Below, in pieces: positions 45,940 through 55,105 of a stretch of DNA of 64,000 bases. A program made the translations under genes and the position numbers. This stretch comes from an uncultured Paludibaculum sp. (GTDB lineage: Bacteria; Acidobacteriota; Terriglobia; Bryobacterales; Bryobacteraceae), in contig NZ_OY762269.1 of the NCBI RefSeq assembly GCF_963665245.1, positions 1,054,001 to 1,118,000 of the forward strand, read 5' to 3'. Positions within the stretch are counted from its first letter, which is position 1; each line of letters opens with the position of its first letter. A model generated the notes under the pieces. It was not told where the DNA came from, did no database searches, and saw only the letters and a list, made by a program, of their open reading frames with translations.

Positions 45940-48900
45940 TCAGAATGAATAACGCAAGCTCAGTTGAATGTTCCGCTCGCTCGACTTCGCGGTCACTTTG
46001 CTGAACGTCGCACTGCGCGGATTCGTTGTCACCGCGCCCCAGTTGGGATGGTTCAGGAAGTTGAACGACTCGGCCCGCAGCAGCACCCGGTGCTTCTCGA
46101 AGATTGGGAACTCCTTCGAGAGCGACAGGTTCCAGTTCTGGAACCCCGGGTTGTAGATGTACTGGTTGCGCCCTTGCGTTGTCGAAAACGTGCCCGCCGC
46201 CGGAGCCGTAAACAACGCTCCGCTTCCGTCCGTCGCACGGAACCAGAAGTTGGAGTCGGCGGCACCTTGTGAAAACGCGCGCTCACCCCGCGAAAGCATT
46301 GGGTTCCCCCTTACCTCCCAGGGCTGAGAGTCGGAGCTCCCGATCCCCGCCAAGTCGTCGCTCGTTCCAATCGTCACAGGCGTGCCCGTCTGGAACTGAA
46401 TCGCGCTTGTTGCCATCCAGCCCCCCAATACACGCCCCGCCAGCCCCTTGTTGGTCTTCAGGAAGGGGATCTCGTAGATCACGTTCGTCACCGCCACATG
46501 GCGCGTGTCGAAGTCCGATGGGCCCCAGAAGTTCTTGTCGTCATATGCGTTGTACAGCCGTGCCCGGAAGTCCGAACCGTTATCCAGCGACTTCGAATAC
46601 GTATACGCGAAGTTGAAGCTGAAGCCCTTTGCAAACCGCCGGTTCACGTCAAGCTGCATCCCCTGATACGCGCTCCGCGCCGCCGTCTCGCGGTACGCGA
46701 TATTCGTGTACCCCTTATACGGCCGCAGCACATTCACGTTCACAGCCTTGTTCGCCGCCACGGTCAAAGTCCCGACGGGAAGCTGATTCAGATCTCGCTC
46801 CCGCTCCATGTGCAATCCAACACGTCCCACATACGCCACCGAGACCGTGGTATCAAAGCCCACGTTCCGCTCATACGTCGCGTTCCAGTTGTAGGCGCTC
46901 GGAATCTTGAACTCCGGCTCGATGGTCATGAAGTAGAACGGAAACGCGTTGTTCGATCCGCCGCCTGGATTGTCCACCTGTCCGCTGGCAATCGACGCCA
47001 TCGGTTGGAACGGTGGGTTCCCACCCAGCAGGATATTGCCGCTCATGCTGGGCCGCGCAAAGAACCGGCCAAACCCGGCCCGCAGCACGTCCTTACCCGA
47101 GATCGAGTACGCCAACCCCACTCTGGGTTGAAAGTTCATCGTCTGCAACTGGGGATACGCCTTGCTGCCGCCCGTGAACAACCGGTCATATGCGCCGGAA
47201 TCCACGCCCGACACCCGGCCCTTCGCCTCCGACGGGAACCCGTTGCCTGGAATCACCACGCCGTTATACCGGTCGCCGCTCAGAATGAACCCCGTCTTTG
47301 GATCCTGCACCACCGCCTTCGATGGGTCATACTGCCGTGGATCGAAGATCGCGATGTTCCGCCACAGGCTGTACCAAAACGGCGTCATCAGCGTGTGCCT
47401 GATCCCGAACTCCACGCGCAGCTTGGACGACGCCTTCCACGAATCCTGCGCGAACCATTCGAACTGCTGCCCGCGGTAGGGCGTGTACGAGCGTGGTCCA
47501 ATCTCCGCATACGTGTCGAACAAACCCAGCGCCGCGTTCGCCACCGCCAGGCCCGACGTCGCCGCTCCGGCTCGCGAATCGGTAAACACAAACCGGCCAT
47601 TCTGGTTGTTCGTCCCGCCCGGCACACCCTGCACGTTGATCTGGTCGAAGTCGTTCTGCCCCGAATACTCGTACGAGACGCCTGCCTTCAGCGTGTGACT
47701 CCCCATGATCTTCGTCAGGCTGTCCGCCAGCACATAAATCGGCCCCGCCGACTTCGACGGATAGGGGCTGCCGTCCACCGTGGCGAAGTTCGCGATCCCG
47801 ATTGTCGGTACCTTGTCGGCGATCTCCTTCTGCTCGGGATAGATATACGGATAGTTGATGCCATACTGCCCGCGCGCGTACTTGCCGTTGTCCCGGTTCA
47901 CGTCGATCCGCACCCGGTCCACACTCACCGATGCCTGCAGCTCATTAATCGTCGTCGGGCTCAACGTCCATGTCCAGTTCGTCGTCCACGTCTCGTTCGG
48001 CCGATCCCATCGTGGCGCGGCAATATCAAATCCCGTGTTGAACGCCTGATCCTGCTGGAACTGATAGTTGAGGTGGCGGAATCGCACCGCATGCCGTTCG
48101 CTCGGATTGAAGTCCACCGAGATCGTGTCCTTCCGCTGATCCGTCGGCTGCGGAGCCGTCGTGTAGTAGTTCGAAGCCCCCTGCAGGAACCCCGCCACCG
48201 GAGCCGGATACGCCTTCAGGAGCCCCAGCCCGTTGGCACTCACCCGCGACGCCGGAATCAGGTTGCCCGCGAAGGGTTGCCCCGTCAGCGGGTCATTGAT
48301 CGTCCGCACCTTCCCAAAGAAGGAGTTGCTCGCCGATAGCAGTTCCGAGAAGTCGCCCTGCCGCATCGCCAGAGACGGCACAATCTGCGCGCTTGTCTGC
48401 TCCTGGCGGTATCGCACATACTCCTGCGCCCACAGGAAGAACAGCTTGTTTTTCTCCTGATTCCACTTGCCCGGCACGTACACGGGACCACTCACCACAT
48501 ATCCGAACTGGTTGAACTTGTTCGCCTGCCGCACATCGCCTGTCCGGTTGCGCGCCCACGTATTCGCATCCAGTTTTTCGTTCCGGAAGTACTCATACAG
48601 ACTCCCGTGAAAGTCGCGTCCTCCGCTCTTCGTCACAATCCTCACCTGCCCGCCCGACGCCCGGCCATACTCGGCGTTGTAGTTCGCCGTCAGCACCTGG
48701 ATTTCCTGCACGGTCTCCACGTCCACCGTCCCGACACTCGTGTTGTTCCCACGCGTCCGCACCGCCGGAGCCCCGTCATAGGTGATCATGTTATCCGTCG
48801 TTCGCGATCCGTTGATCGCAAACCCGCCGTTCGTCAGATCGAAGCTGAACGCCTGCAATGAGCCACCCCGCACACCCGGTTTCAGCAGAGCCAGGTAGAG

Positions 48901-49350
48901 CGGATTACGCCCGTTCAGCATCATGTTCTCGATCTGCTTCCCTTCAATCAGCTTCCCCACCGTGGCCGTTTCGCTCTGGACCGTGGCGGCCTCTGCCGTC
49001 ACTTCGACGCTCTCTGAAAGCGACCCCAGCGTCAGCGTCGCATCGATCGTCGCCGCCATGTTGGGATCCAGCTTGTTCTGCGTCTTCACATACTTCTTGA
49101 ATCCCGGTGCCTCCACCGACAGCGCATAGACGCCCGGCGGCAGGCTGGGAACCACGTAATACCCGCTTTCATTCGTCGTGGCGTGCCGTTCCAGCCCCGT
49201 CGTCTCGTTCCGCAAGTCCACACTCACGTTAGGAATCCCGGCGCCTGCCGGGTCCTTCACATACCCCGAAACCTGGGCGCTGTCAGACTGCGCCAAAACC
49301 GTCCCCACACATAGGAAGAAGAGCGCGAGCAACGGACGTAGTTGTTTCAT
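45940..49350 (-). CDS. TonB-dependent receptor with N-terminal carboxypeptidase-regulatory-like domain
   Basis: An 1136-residue outer-membrane protein of the oligomeric 'Oar/SusC-like' acidobacterial type. Signal peptide ('LLALFFLCVGTVLAQ'), a carboxypeptidase-regulatory-like domain (about 25-105, 'GYVKDPAGAGIPNVSVDL'), a plug ('MNGRNPLYLALLKPG'-like 'LNGRNPLYLALLKPG'), and a beta barrel ending in 'IQLSLRYSF' with the terminal Phe. I chose the ATG at 49350 over 49365 because it begins the signal peptide directly. The start overlaps nothing and is 11 bases after the sulfatase stop. With sulfatases on either side it probably imports a sulfated glycan. Confidence 0.93.
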   Translation of the reverse strand: MKQLRPLLALFFLCVGTVLAQSDSAQVSGYVKDPAGAGIPNVSVDLRNETTGLERHATTNESGYYVVPSLPPGVYALSVEAPGFKKYVKTQNKLDPNMAATIDATLTLGSLSESVEVTAEAATVQSETATVGKLIEGKQIENMMLNGRNPLYLALLKPGVRGGSLQAFSFDLTNGGFAINGSRTTDNMITYDGAPAVRTRGNNTSVGTVDVETVQEIQVLTANYNAEYGRASGGQVRIVTKSGGRDFHGSLYEYFRNEKLDANTWARNRTGDVRQANKFNQFGYVVSGPVYVPGKWNQEKNKLFFLWAQEYVRYRQEQTSAQIVPSLAMRQGDFSELLSASNSFFGKVRTINDPLTGQPFAGNLIPASRVSANGLGLLKAYPAPVAGFLQGASNYYTTAPQPTDQRKDTISVDFNPSERHAVRFRHLNYQFQQDQAFNTGFDIAAPRWDRPNETWTTNWTWTLSPTTINELQASVSVDRVRIDVNRDNGKYARGQYGINYPYIYPEQKEIADKVPTIGIANFATVDGSPYPSKSAGPIYVLADSLTKIMGSHTLKAGVSYEYSGQNDFDQINVQGVPGGTNNQNGRFVFTDSRAGAATSGLAVANAALGLFDTYAEIGPRSYTPYRGQQFEWFAQDSWKASSKLRVEFGIRHTLMTPFWYSLWRNIAIFDPRQYDPSKAVVQDPKTGFILSGDRYNGVVIPGNGFPSEAKGRVSGVDSGAYDRLFTGGSKAYPQLQTMNFQPRVGLAYSISGKDVLRAGFGRFFARPSMSGNILLGGNPPFQPMASIASGQVDNPGGGSNNAFPFYFMTIEPEFKIPSAYNWNATYERNVGFDTTVSVAYVGRVGLHMERERDLNQLPVGTLTVAANKAVNVNVLRPYKGYTNIAYRETAARSAYQGMQLDVNRRFAKGFSFNFAYTYSKSLDNGSDFRARLYNAYDDKNFWGPSDFDTRHVAVTNVIYEIPFLKTNKGLAGRVLGGWMATSAIQFQTGTPVTIGTSDDLAGIGSSDSQPWEVRGNPMLSRGERAFSQGAADSNFWFRATDGSGALFTAPAAGTFSTTQGRNQYIYNPGFQNWNLSLSKEFPIFEKHRVLLRAESFNFLNHPNWGAVTTNPRSATFSKVTAKSSERNIQLSLRYSF

Positions 49351-49361
49351 GACCTGTATCC

Positions 49362-51143
49362 TCAAGACCTCGAATTCAGCCGCCGCAGCGACATCGCATA
49401 CACACCGAAACCCGGTTTCCCCTCACCCGCCACACACCGCAGCCGCGCCGGCATCCGCCCCGCCGGCAGGCGTACCACCCCCACCCGCCGTTCTGCCCAG
49501 TTCATCACCGGAGCCTCCTTGCGCGGCACCACGTCGCGCATCACCACCGGGCCACCAGGGCTCTGCTGCTCCACCGCACACTCCACCGCCTCCACCGCGC
49601 CCACCTGCACGGACAGCCGCGTCCCTACGGCTTCCGGCGGACACAACACGGTCAGTTGGATCTCGTACTCGCCGGGCTTCACTACATCCAGATCCCAACT
49701 CATGCCGTCGCCAACCGCCGTCCACCCCGACGCCCAGTCATGGGCCCATCCCGCTCCCTGGAAATACCGGACCTGCCCCTCCAGCTTGGCCTGCGTCGCG
49801 GTCAGCACCGCCGGATTTTCCTCCGCGTAGCCCACGGGAATCGGAAAGTGTTCCAGTCCGTGCGGCCGCATCACGTCCGCAAACCACTTCTCGTACGCCG
49901 CCTTCAGCTCCGCCGCCTGCTCCGGATGCTCCGCCGCCACATTCTTCGACTCCCCCGGATCCGCGGCGACATCGTACAGCTCGCGCCCGTTCACCAGATT
50001 GAACCGCTGCGTCCGCACCGCCCCTGGATACTGCGCCCCCGGATTCTTCGCCGGCTCGCCGTGCGTGAACAGCATCCGTTCCGGCCAGGCCCGTCCGTCA
50101 CCCTCCAGCAGCGGCCGCAGACTCACCCCGTCCAGCGTGGGACCCTTCGGCCGTTCCACGCCCGCCAGGTCCAGCAGCGTTGGAAACAGATCAATATGTG
50201 CCGCAATCCGGTCCACCTTCTTGCCCGCCGTCAGCCGGCCCGGCCACCGTACACACAACGCTGAGCGTGTTCCGCCCTCGTACACGCTCCCCTTCCGCCC
50301 GCGCAATCCACCCGTATACCGGTCCGTGTTCGGGCCGTTGTCGCCCAGGAAGATCACAATGGTGTCCTCGGCCAGCTTCCGTTCTTCCAGGTGTTGCAGC
50401 AGCCGGCCCACCTGGTCGTCCAGGCATGCCGTCAACGCATACGCGGCCGCCGTCTCCCGGGTCACGCCCGCCAGGTCGCGGAATCGCGCCCAATACCGCT
50501 CCGGAACCTGGAACGGCGAGTGGGGCACGTTGTATGCCATGTACAGGAAGAACGGCTCGCTCCGGTGCCCGTCGATGTACCGCATCGCCTCGCCGGTCAG
50601 CGCCTCCGTCACATACCCCTTCAGTTGGTGCGGCTTCCCGTTCCGTTCGAACTTCGGATCCCAGTAGTCGTACCAGTGCCCCGTCCGGAATCCGACGAAC
50701 TCCTCAAACCCCCGTGCATGGGGAACATAGGGATAGTTCTCTCCCAGATGCCACTTCCCGAACAGCGCCGTCCGGTATCCGGCAGGGCGCAGCGCCTCGG
50801 CCAACGTCACCTCCCCGGCCCGCATCGTCTCTCGTCCACCCGTCACGCCATGCACCCCGCACCGCAGGTGGTATCGCCCCGTCAGCAGACTGGCCCGCGT
50901 CGGAGCGCAGACCGGCGAGACGTGGAACCGCATGAACTCCACCCCTTCCCCGGCCAATCGGTCCAGGTTTGGGGTCGCCAGTAGAGGGTTCCCATGCGCG
51001 GATAGATCGCCCCACCCCTGATCGTCGGAGAGAATCAGCAGGATGTTCGGACGAGTTCGCCCTGTCCGCCGCCCACCGGCCGCCAAAGGCGCCGCCGCGG
51101 TTTGCAGGAACTCCCGTCTACTGGTGGAAAATCGGTCGCTCAT
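49362..51143 (-). CDS. Tat-exported sulfatase with C-terminal beta-sandwich domain
   Basis: A 593-residue type I sulfatase. Formylglycine motif 'CAPTRASLLTGR' (Cys79), metal site 'LILSDDQGWGDLSAHG', 'GKWHLGENYP', 'FLGDNGPN'. The Tat signal is 'TSRREFLQTAAAPLAAG'. After the catalytic part (to about 465) there is a C-terminal domain (about 470-593: 'DVVKPGEYEIQLTVLCPP', 'VGVVRLPAGRMPARLRCV') that resembles the beta-sandwich found after sulfatases and fucosidases. It is the first gene of the operon with the TonB receptor and the second sulfatase. Confidence 0.92.
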   Translation of the reverse strand: MSDRFSTSRREFLQTAAAPLAAGGRRTGRTRPNILLILSDDQGWGDLSAHGNPLLATPNLDRLAGEGVEFMRFHVSPVCAPTRASLLTGRYHLRCGVHGVTGGRETMRAGEVTLAEALRPAGYRTALFGKWHLGENYPYVPHARGFEEFVGFRTGHWYDYWDPKFERNGKPHQLKGYVTEALTGEAMRYIDGHRSEPFFLYMAYNVPHSPFQVPERYWARFRDLAGVTRETAAAYALTACLDDQVGRLLQHLEERKLAEDTIVIFLGDNGPNTDRYTGGLRGRKGSVYEGGTRSALCVRWPGRLTAGKKVDRIAAHIDLFPTLLDLAGVERPKGPTLDGVSLRPLLEGDGRAWPERMLFTHGEPAKNPGAQYPGAVRTQRFNLVNGRELYDVAADPGESKNVAAEHPEQAAELKAAYEKWFADVMRPHGLEHFPIPVGYAEENPAVLTATQAKLEGQVRYFQGAGWAHDWASGWTAVGDGMSWDLDVVKPGEYEIQLTVLCPPEAVGTRLSVQVGAVEAVECAVEQQSPGGPVVMRDVVPRKEAPVMNWAERRVGVVRLPAGRMPARLRCVAGEGKPGFGVYAMSLRRLNSRS

Positions 51144-51220
51144 AGGCTCAGCGGCAGTATAATCGCCATTGCATGGCGCGCCCCCTGCCGGGCCGCCGGA
51201 TTTCTCTGTGTTTTTCCCGT

Positions 51221-52501
51221 ATGCTACAGGGACAAGTGAATGGTTCCAATAAGTTGGATGAGGGTGCGGTAACAGAGCGGCGAGCCCTGGTAACGCGCGT
51301 TCTCAACTCGCCTCAGTTCATACGCTCCTCCCGCCAGAGGGAGCTCCTGTCTTTTATCTGCGAGCGCGCCCTGGCCAGCGAGAACCCTGAACTCAACGAG
51401 GCCGATATCGGCCACCATGTCTTCGGCCGCCCGGAGTCCTACAATCCCGGCGACGACAACATCGTCCGCGTCGCCGCCCGGCAACTTCGCACCAAACTCG
51501 CGGAGTATTTCGCCACCGACGGCCGCCACGAACCACTCGTCGTCGAGATCCCCAAAGGCGCCTACCTCCCGGTCTTCCACCCGGCTGGATCGCCCCTCCA
51601 CCCCGAGCCACCGGAACCGGCACCCCGCCCGCGAAAGCCGGCCCTGGGTCTGGCTGCGGCAGCTACTGTGGCCGCTGTGCTCTTCGCCGCGCTCGCCACC
51701 TGGGCCTTTCTCCAGAACCGCTCACTACGCACCGAAGTCGACGCCCTCCGCTCGCCACCCACCCCTCTCAGCGAACTACTCTTCGATTCCCAAAACCGCG
51801 TCAACATCGTCGTCACCGACGCCGGCTCGCAGGCTGTGCAGAACTTCGCCGGCCGCGTGGTTTCTGTCGAGGACTACGCCGCCCGCCGGCTTCCGCCATT
51901 GCCCGAGCACACGAGCGCGACTCGCTTCATCGAATCCCTCCCCCAAATGGCCAACACGGCCCTCGCCGACACCGTCATTGCGGCCACTATCGCCGAAGCC
52001 GCCGGGCGCCACCGCGACAGCATCCGAGTCCGCCACGCCCGCGAGGTTGCCCCGCGCGACTTCCATACCGAGAACTTCGTCCTCCTGGGCGGCGTCCGCG
52101 CCAATCCCTGGACCCGCCTCTTCGAGAACAACCTGAACTTTGCCTTCACCATCGACCCGGATTCCGGAGCGGCGTCCATCTCCAATCGCAAACCGCTGGC
52201 CGGAGAACTACCGCTTTATCCTCCTAGCCGCCCCTACCGTGCGGGCTACGGCCGCATCGCCGTGGTCCCGAATCTTTCCCAAACGGGCAAAGTCGTCCTG
52301 ATCGCAGGCACCGGCATGGCGTCCACGGAAGGAGCCGGTGCCTTCATGCTCGACCCCGCGTCTCTGGCCCTCCTCCACACCACCCTCCACGCGGCAAACC
52401 TGAACACCCTGAAGTCCTTCGAACTGCTACTGGAAATGGAGACGGTCGAGGGCACACCAGTGAAAGCCCGCCTCCTCGCCAGCCGGGCGAATACGAAGTA
52501 G
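51221..52501 (+). CDS. Membrane-anchored protein with acidobacterial N-terminal regulator-like domain
   Basis: About 426 residues. The N-terminal part (about 15-115: 'SPQFIRSSRQRELLSFICE', 'IGHHVFGRPESYNPGDDNIV', 'VAARQLRTKLAEYF', 'IPKGAYLPVF') is a domain commonly found in front of TolB-, TPR- or cyclase-like modules in acidobacteria and planctomycetes, and probably binds DNA, though not shown. A single membrane segment follows (about 142-164), then a 260-residue extracytoplasmic domain with 'FHTENFVLLGGVRANPWTRL'. It is divergent from the sulfatase/TonB operon and could sense its substrate. Confidence 0.72.
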   Translation: MLQGQVNGSNKLDEGAVTERRALVTRVLNSPQFIRSSRQRELLSFICERALASENPELNEADIGHHVFGRPESYNPGDDNIVRVAARQLRTKLAEYFATDGRHEPLVVEIPKGAYLPVFHPAGSPLHPEPPEPAPRPRKPALGLAAAATVAAVLFAALATWAFLQNRSLRTEVDALRSPPTPLSELLFDSQNRVNIVVTDAGSQAVQNFAGRVVSVEDYAARRLPPLPEHTSATRFIESLPQMANTALADTVIAATIAEAAGRHRDSIRVRHAREVAPRDFHTENFVLLGGVRANPWTRLFENNLNFAFTIDPDSGAASISNRKPLAGELPLYPPSRPYRAGYGRIAVVPNLSQTGKVVLIAGTGMASTEGAGAFMLDPASLALLHTTLHAANLNTLKSFELLLEMETVEGTPVKARLLASRANTK

Positions 52502-52820
52502 CCACAAGCAGGCAGCCACCAGGCGGCCCCCCGGCTCAGAAGGTCACTGGAAGGATTCCCTACGGGCCGGGCTAAGACCACAAAAGAGAGTCCCACACGC
52601 CTTGCGGGCCATCAAGCGGGAACGAGCTGCGCAACGAACCCCAACCGTCAGGGAGTGGTCCCACTCCGTTGCGAACCGCGACTGGGAAAGAGCGTGCACC
52701 CGTCGCGCGCGTCTTCAATGGAGTCCCCCATGGCCTGTCGGGCCGCCAAAGTGGATGATGCCGTATCCCAGTCCCAGTCCCCGAGTGAGGTTCCGCGGAA
52801 GGTGAACCGATCCAGATTGC
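52502..52820. other. Gap without a convincing gene; structured element inside
   Basis: A 319-base stretch between the membrane-anchored regulator-like gene and the BAAT-type gene. Small open frames exist but none has a start, codon pattern or family match that convinces. At 52630-52673 there is a nested hairpin: outer CGCAAC (52630-52635) with GTTGCG (52668-52673), inner GGAGTG (52652-52657) with CACTCC (52662-52667) around loop GTCC. It may be a dispersed intergenic repeat of this genome. Confidence 0.4.
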
Positions 52821-54200
52821 TCACCTCGTGGCATCTTGCAACCGAATCGCGGCGAGAAAGCGGAGCACTTTAGGCCACCACTGCGCCTGAACTTTCGCGG
52901 TTGCCTCCGGTGTGCCGCCAATCTCGTCCGCCATGCGACCCCGCAAGCCTGCCGTCGGTAAATAGGTTAAGGGTAGCCAGTGGCCTGCACCTTGATACGA
53001 CACGTGCTCATCCGCATAGGGGTGGCCGTTTCGGCGCAGCCTGTCCATCGCTCGTCCACACATTAACGTGGAAGGCCACTTTCGATCATTACTGCCAGAG
53101 CCGAGCAGAACGGGACCGCGGATTCGCTCCACCGCGATCTGCACATCGTCGCTTTCGGCCCGGCCCAGGCTGTCAATAAACATCGGCTCCAAGGAGAGCG
53201 AAGTGCGAGTGAGACTGGCCCAGACATAACGAGCCGCAAAGCCGGGGGCAATGTGGAATCGGACATAGGGCAACGGCTTGCCCTGATAGGTCCAGGCAGG
53301 CCCACCTGGAAATCCATTTGCTGTCGCGCCCTCCCATCTCACATGGCTGCCAGATACGCCCACAACGCCGTTCACCTCCGGATAGGTAGAGCCCGCGATC
53401 AGGGCGGCCTCGGCGCCTCGGGAGCCTCCAATGATCGTAACCGTCGTGCCTTGAACGCCCGGAAGCAACTGCATGCAGTGAATCGCCCTGCCCAGGTATT
53501 CGACTGGTATTCTTTGCATGCCGGCCGGCAGTCCGTCCGTTCCGAAGTACGCCAAGGCCAAAGTCACGAATCCTCGCGACGCCAGCATGGCGCCTTCCGG
53601 GGTAGGAAACCCGCCTTCTGAACCGCCGAGAAGAATCACTCCGGGATGCTTGTGATCGTCACTTGGGCGGTAGAGGATCCCTACAACGCCATTGTTTTTG
53701 AAAGGTGCCACACGAACGCCTGGCGCCGCGAGATGACGGACGACCTGCGCGGTTCCCAGCACCCGGGCGCCGGAAGCTGCTTCAACATGGGTCACGATTG
53801 GTTTGAACCAATCGACTAGGGAAAAGAACGCAGGCAAGGGCCGGCACGATCTGTCGGGCTCCATCGACCAGAACAGCCCCATACCGTCGATACCTGTATA
53901 CGAGGCGGAGATTGGAGCCTGTGTGGAAAGGTCAATGGATCCATCTTGCCCGGTTCGGAAGACGGCGGAACTGCGCCACCAGCAGCTTCTCTGATCTTCC
54001 GACGAGGCACGCAGGGTGATGCTGCGATTTGGGGGCAATCCCGTCATCCTGATCGTGACACGCTCGTCCATGAGTGCTGGATTCGGAGAGATCAGGAAGG
54101 CGGCTTGCCATTCATTGTCTGCTGCCAGGGCGTGGCAGTTCGCGTGTATCAGCCATGCCACGGCTAACGCCCGCAGGCCACGAACGATGCTGCTCTGCAT
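52821..54200 (-). CDS. Exported acyl-CoA thioester hydrolase / BAAT-type hydrolase
   Basis: About 459 residues. ATG at 54200 begins a signal peptide ('VRGLRALAVAWLIHANCHALA'). The N-terminal beta-sandwich ('NPALMDERVTIRMTGLPPN') is the thioester-hydrolase domain of bile-acid-CoA:amino acid acyltransferase relatives, and the C-terminal alpha/beta hydrolase has the nucleophile 'IIGGSRGAEAALIAG', 'LLGSGSNDRKWPS' (Asp) and 'YQGAGHWLPL' (His). Ser in place of the acyltransferase Cys favours hydrolysis. Substrate unknown. Codon use looks less GC-biased than upstream genes, fitting an accessory segment. Confidence 0.85.
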   Translation of the reverse strand: MQSSIVRGLRALAVAWLIHANCHALAADNEWQAAFLISPNPALMDERVTIRMTGLPPNRSITLRASSEDQRSCWWRSSAVFRTGQDGSIDLSTQAPISASYTGIDGMGLFWSMEPDRSCRPLPAFFSLVDWFKPIVTHVEAASGARVLGTAQVVRHLAAPGVRVAPFKNNGVVGILYRPSDDHKHPGVILLGGSEGGFPTPEGAMLASRGFVTLALAYFGTDGLPAGMQRIPVEYLGRAIHCMQLLPGVQGTTVTIIGGSRGAEAALIAGSTYPEVNGVVGVSGSHVRWEGATANGFPGGPAWTYQGKPLPYVRFHIAPGFAARYVWASLTRTSLSLEPMFIDSLGRAESDDVQIAVERIRGPVLLGSGSNDRKWPSTLMCGRAMDRLRRNGHPYADEHVSYQGAGHWLPLTYLPTAGLRGRMADEIGGTPEATAKVQAQWWPKVLRFLAAIRLQDATR

Positions 54201-54326
54201 ATCATCACTGTCAATGTTACGCACGCGGCGCTCGTCATGTTCGAATGAGAATCGAATTATCCATCGAAGCCCCGTTGGCCAGGATGGGCGCATCGAGAAA
54301 ACGCAACGTCGGTCAACTCCGGGGCA

Positions 54327-54674
54327 TCAGCGCTTGACGTCGGTTGCGCAGGCCGGTGAGCGTTCGCCACCTCGGGCCAGTGTTGCTTCCAGGGACTGCA
54401 GCTCAAGCATCGCTTTGCGAAGTATGTCGGCCTGCCGCTGCGGCCAAATGCCGCCATGCCCGGCGTTGTATTCCTTCGCGAACTGGGAGACCGCATCGAC
54501 CAGCGTGTTGAATCGCGCCTCGAAATGCCGTCGTCGCATCTCTTCTCTGGTAGCGGCTTCTCGTTGGTTAGCGCGGATTCGTTCCTTCAGCGCCATCTCC
54601 GCGGCCTCCGCGGCTCGGGTCCTGTCTATGGGAGCGGCAACAAGCTGAAAGGCAAGGACGAATTGAACCACCAT
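54327..54674 (-). CDS. Small hypothetical helical protein, downstream of arsC
   Basis: A 115-residue protein with a short hydrophobic N-terminus ('VVQFVLAFQLVAAPI') that may be a signal peptide and an amphipathic helix rich in Arg/Glu ('RAAEAAEMALKERIRANQ'), consistent with coiled coil. It lies 14 bases after arsC on the same strand, so it is probably the last gene of the arsenate reductase operon. I do not recognise a family. Confidence 0.5.
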   Translation of the reverse strand: MVVQFVLAFQLVAAPIDRTRAAEAAEMALKERIRANQREAATREEMRRRHFEARFNTLVDAVSQFAKEYNAGHGGIWPQRQADILRKAMLELQSLEATLARGGERSPACATDVKR

Positions 54675-54688
54675 GGCTCACCTCGCGG

Positions 54689-55102
54689 CTAGACGGCTTT
54701 GGCGAAACCTTCGACGCGCTCCCTGATCTGATCGCGGATTCGTCGGAACGCGGCTCTCCTCACTTCTTCCGGTCCGTCCACAGCGGCCGGATCTTCAAAG
54801 CTCCAGTGAATGCGCTCCACCTTACCTGGCAGAATGGGGCAGCTCTCTTTCGCGTTGTCACAGACAGTGAAAACGTAACGGAATTCGTGGCTCAGAAATT
54901 CATCGACCGACTTCGATCGATGATTGGATATATCGATGCCCAGTTCCGCCATGACGGCGATGGCTTCGGGCCGGACCAGGCTTGGTCTCGTCCCGGCGCT
55001 GTGAACGTCAAAGCGGTCTCCAAGATAGTGGCGGAAAAGGCCCTCTCCCATCTGGCTGCGGGCCGAGTTGCCGGTGCAAAGCACGAGAATGCTGGGCTTC
55101 AT
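54689..55102 (-). CDS. arsC: Arsenate reductase, thioredoxin-coupled (LMW-phosphatase fold)
   Basis: Reduces arsenate to arsenite in the cytosol. A 137-residue protein with the phosphate-binding loop 'CTGNSARSQM' (Cys9) and the redox pair of the thioredoxin-linked class, Cys81 and Cys88, in 'TVCDNAKESCP', plus 'RPEAIAVMAELGIDIS'. No signal peptide. It begins 3 bases after the stop of its exported paralogue. No arsenite exporter (ArsB or Acr3) is in the window, although detoxification would need one. Confidence 0.93.
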   Translation of the reverse strand: MKPSILVLCTGNSARSQMGEGLFRHYLGDRFDVHSAGTRPSLVRPEAIAVMAELGIDISNHRSKSVDEFLSHEFRYVFTVCDNAKESCPILPGKVERIHWSFEDPAAVDGPEEVRRAAFRRIRDQIRERVEGFAKAV

Positions 55103-55105
55103 GGC

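Noticed and set aside
46498..48339. A 613-codon plus-strand frame opposite the TonB receptor
   Set aside because: Arg/His/Val-rich composition typical of an antisense shadow in GC-rich DNA; the receptor on the other strand is clear.
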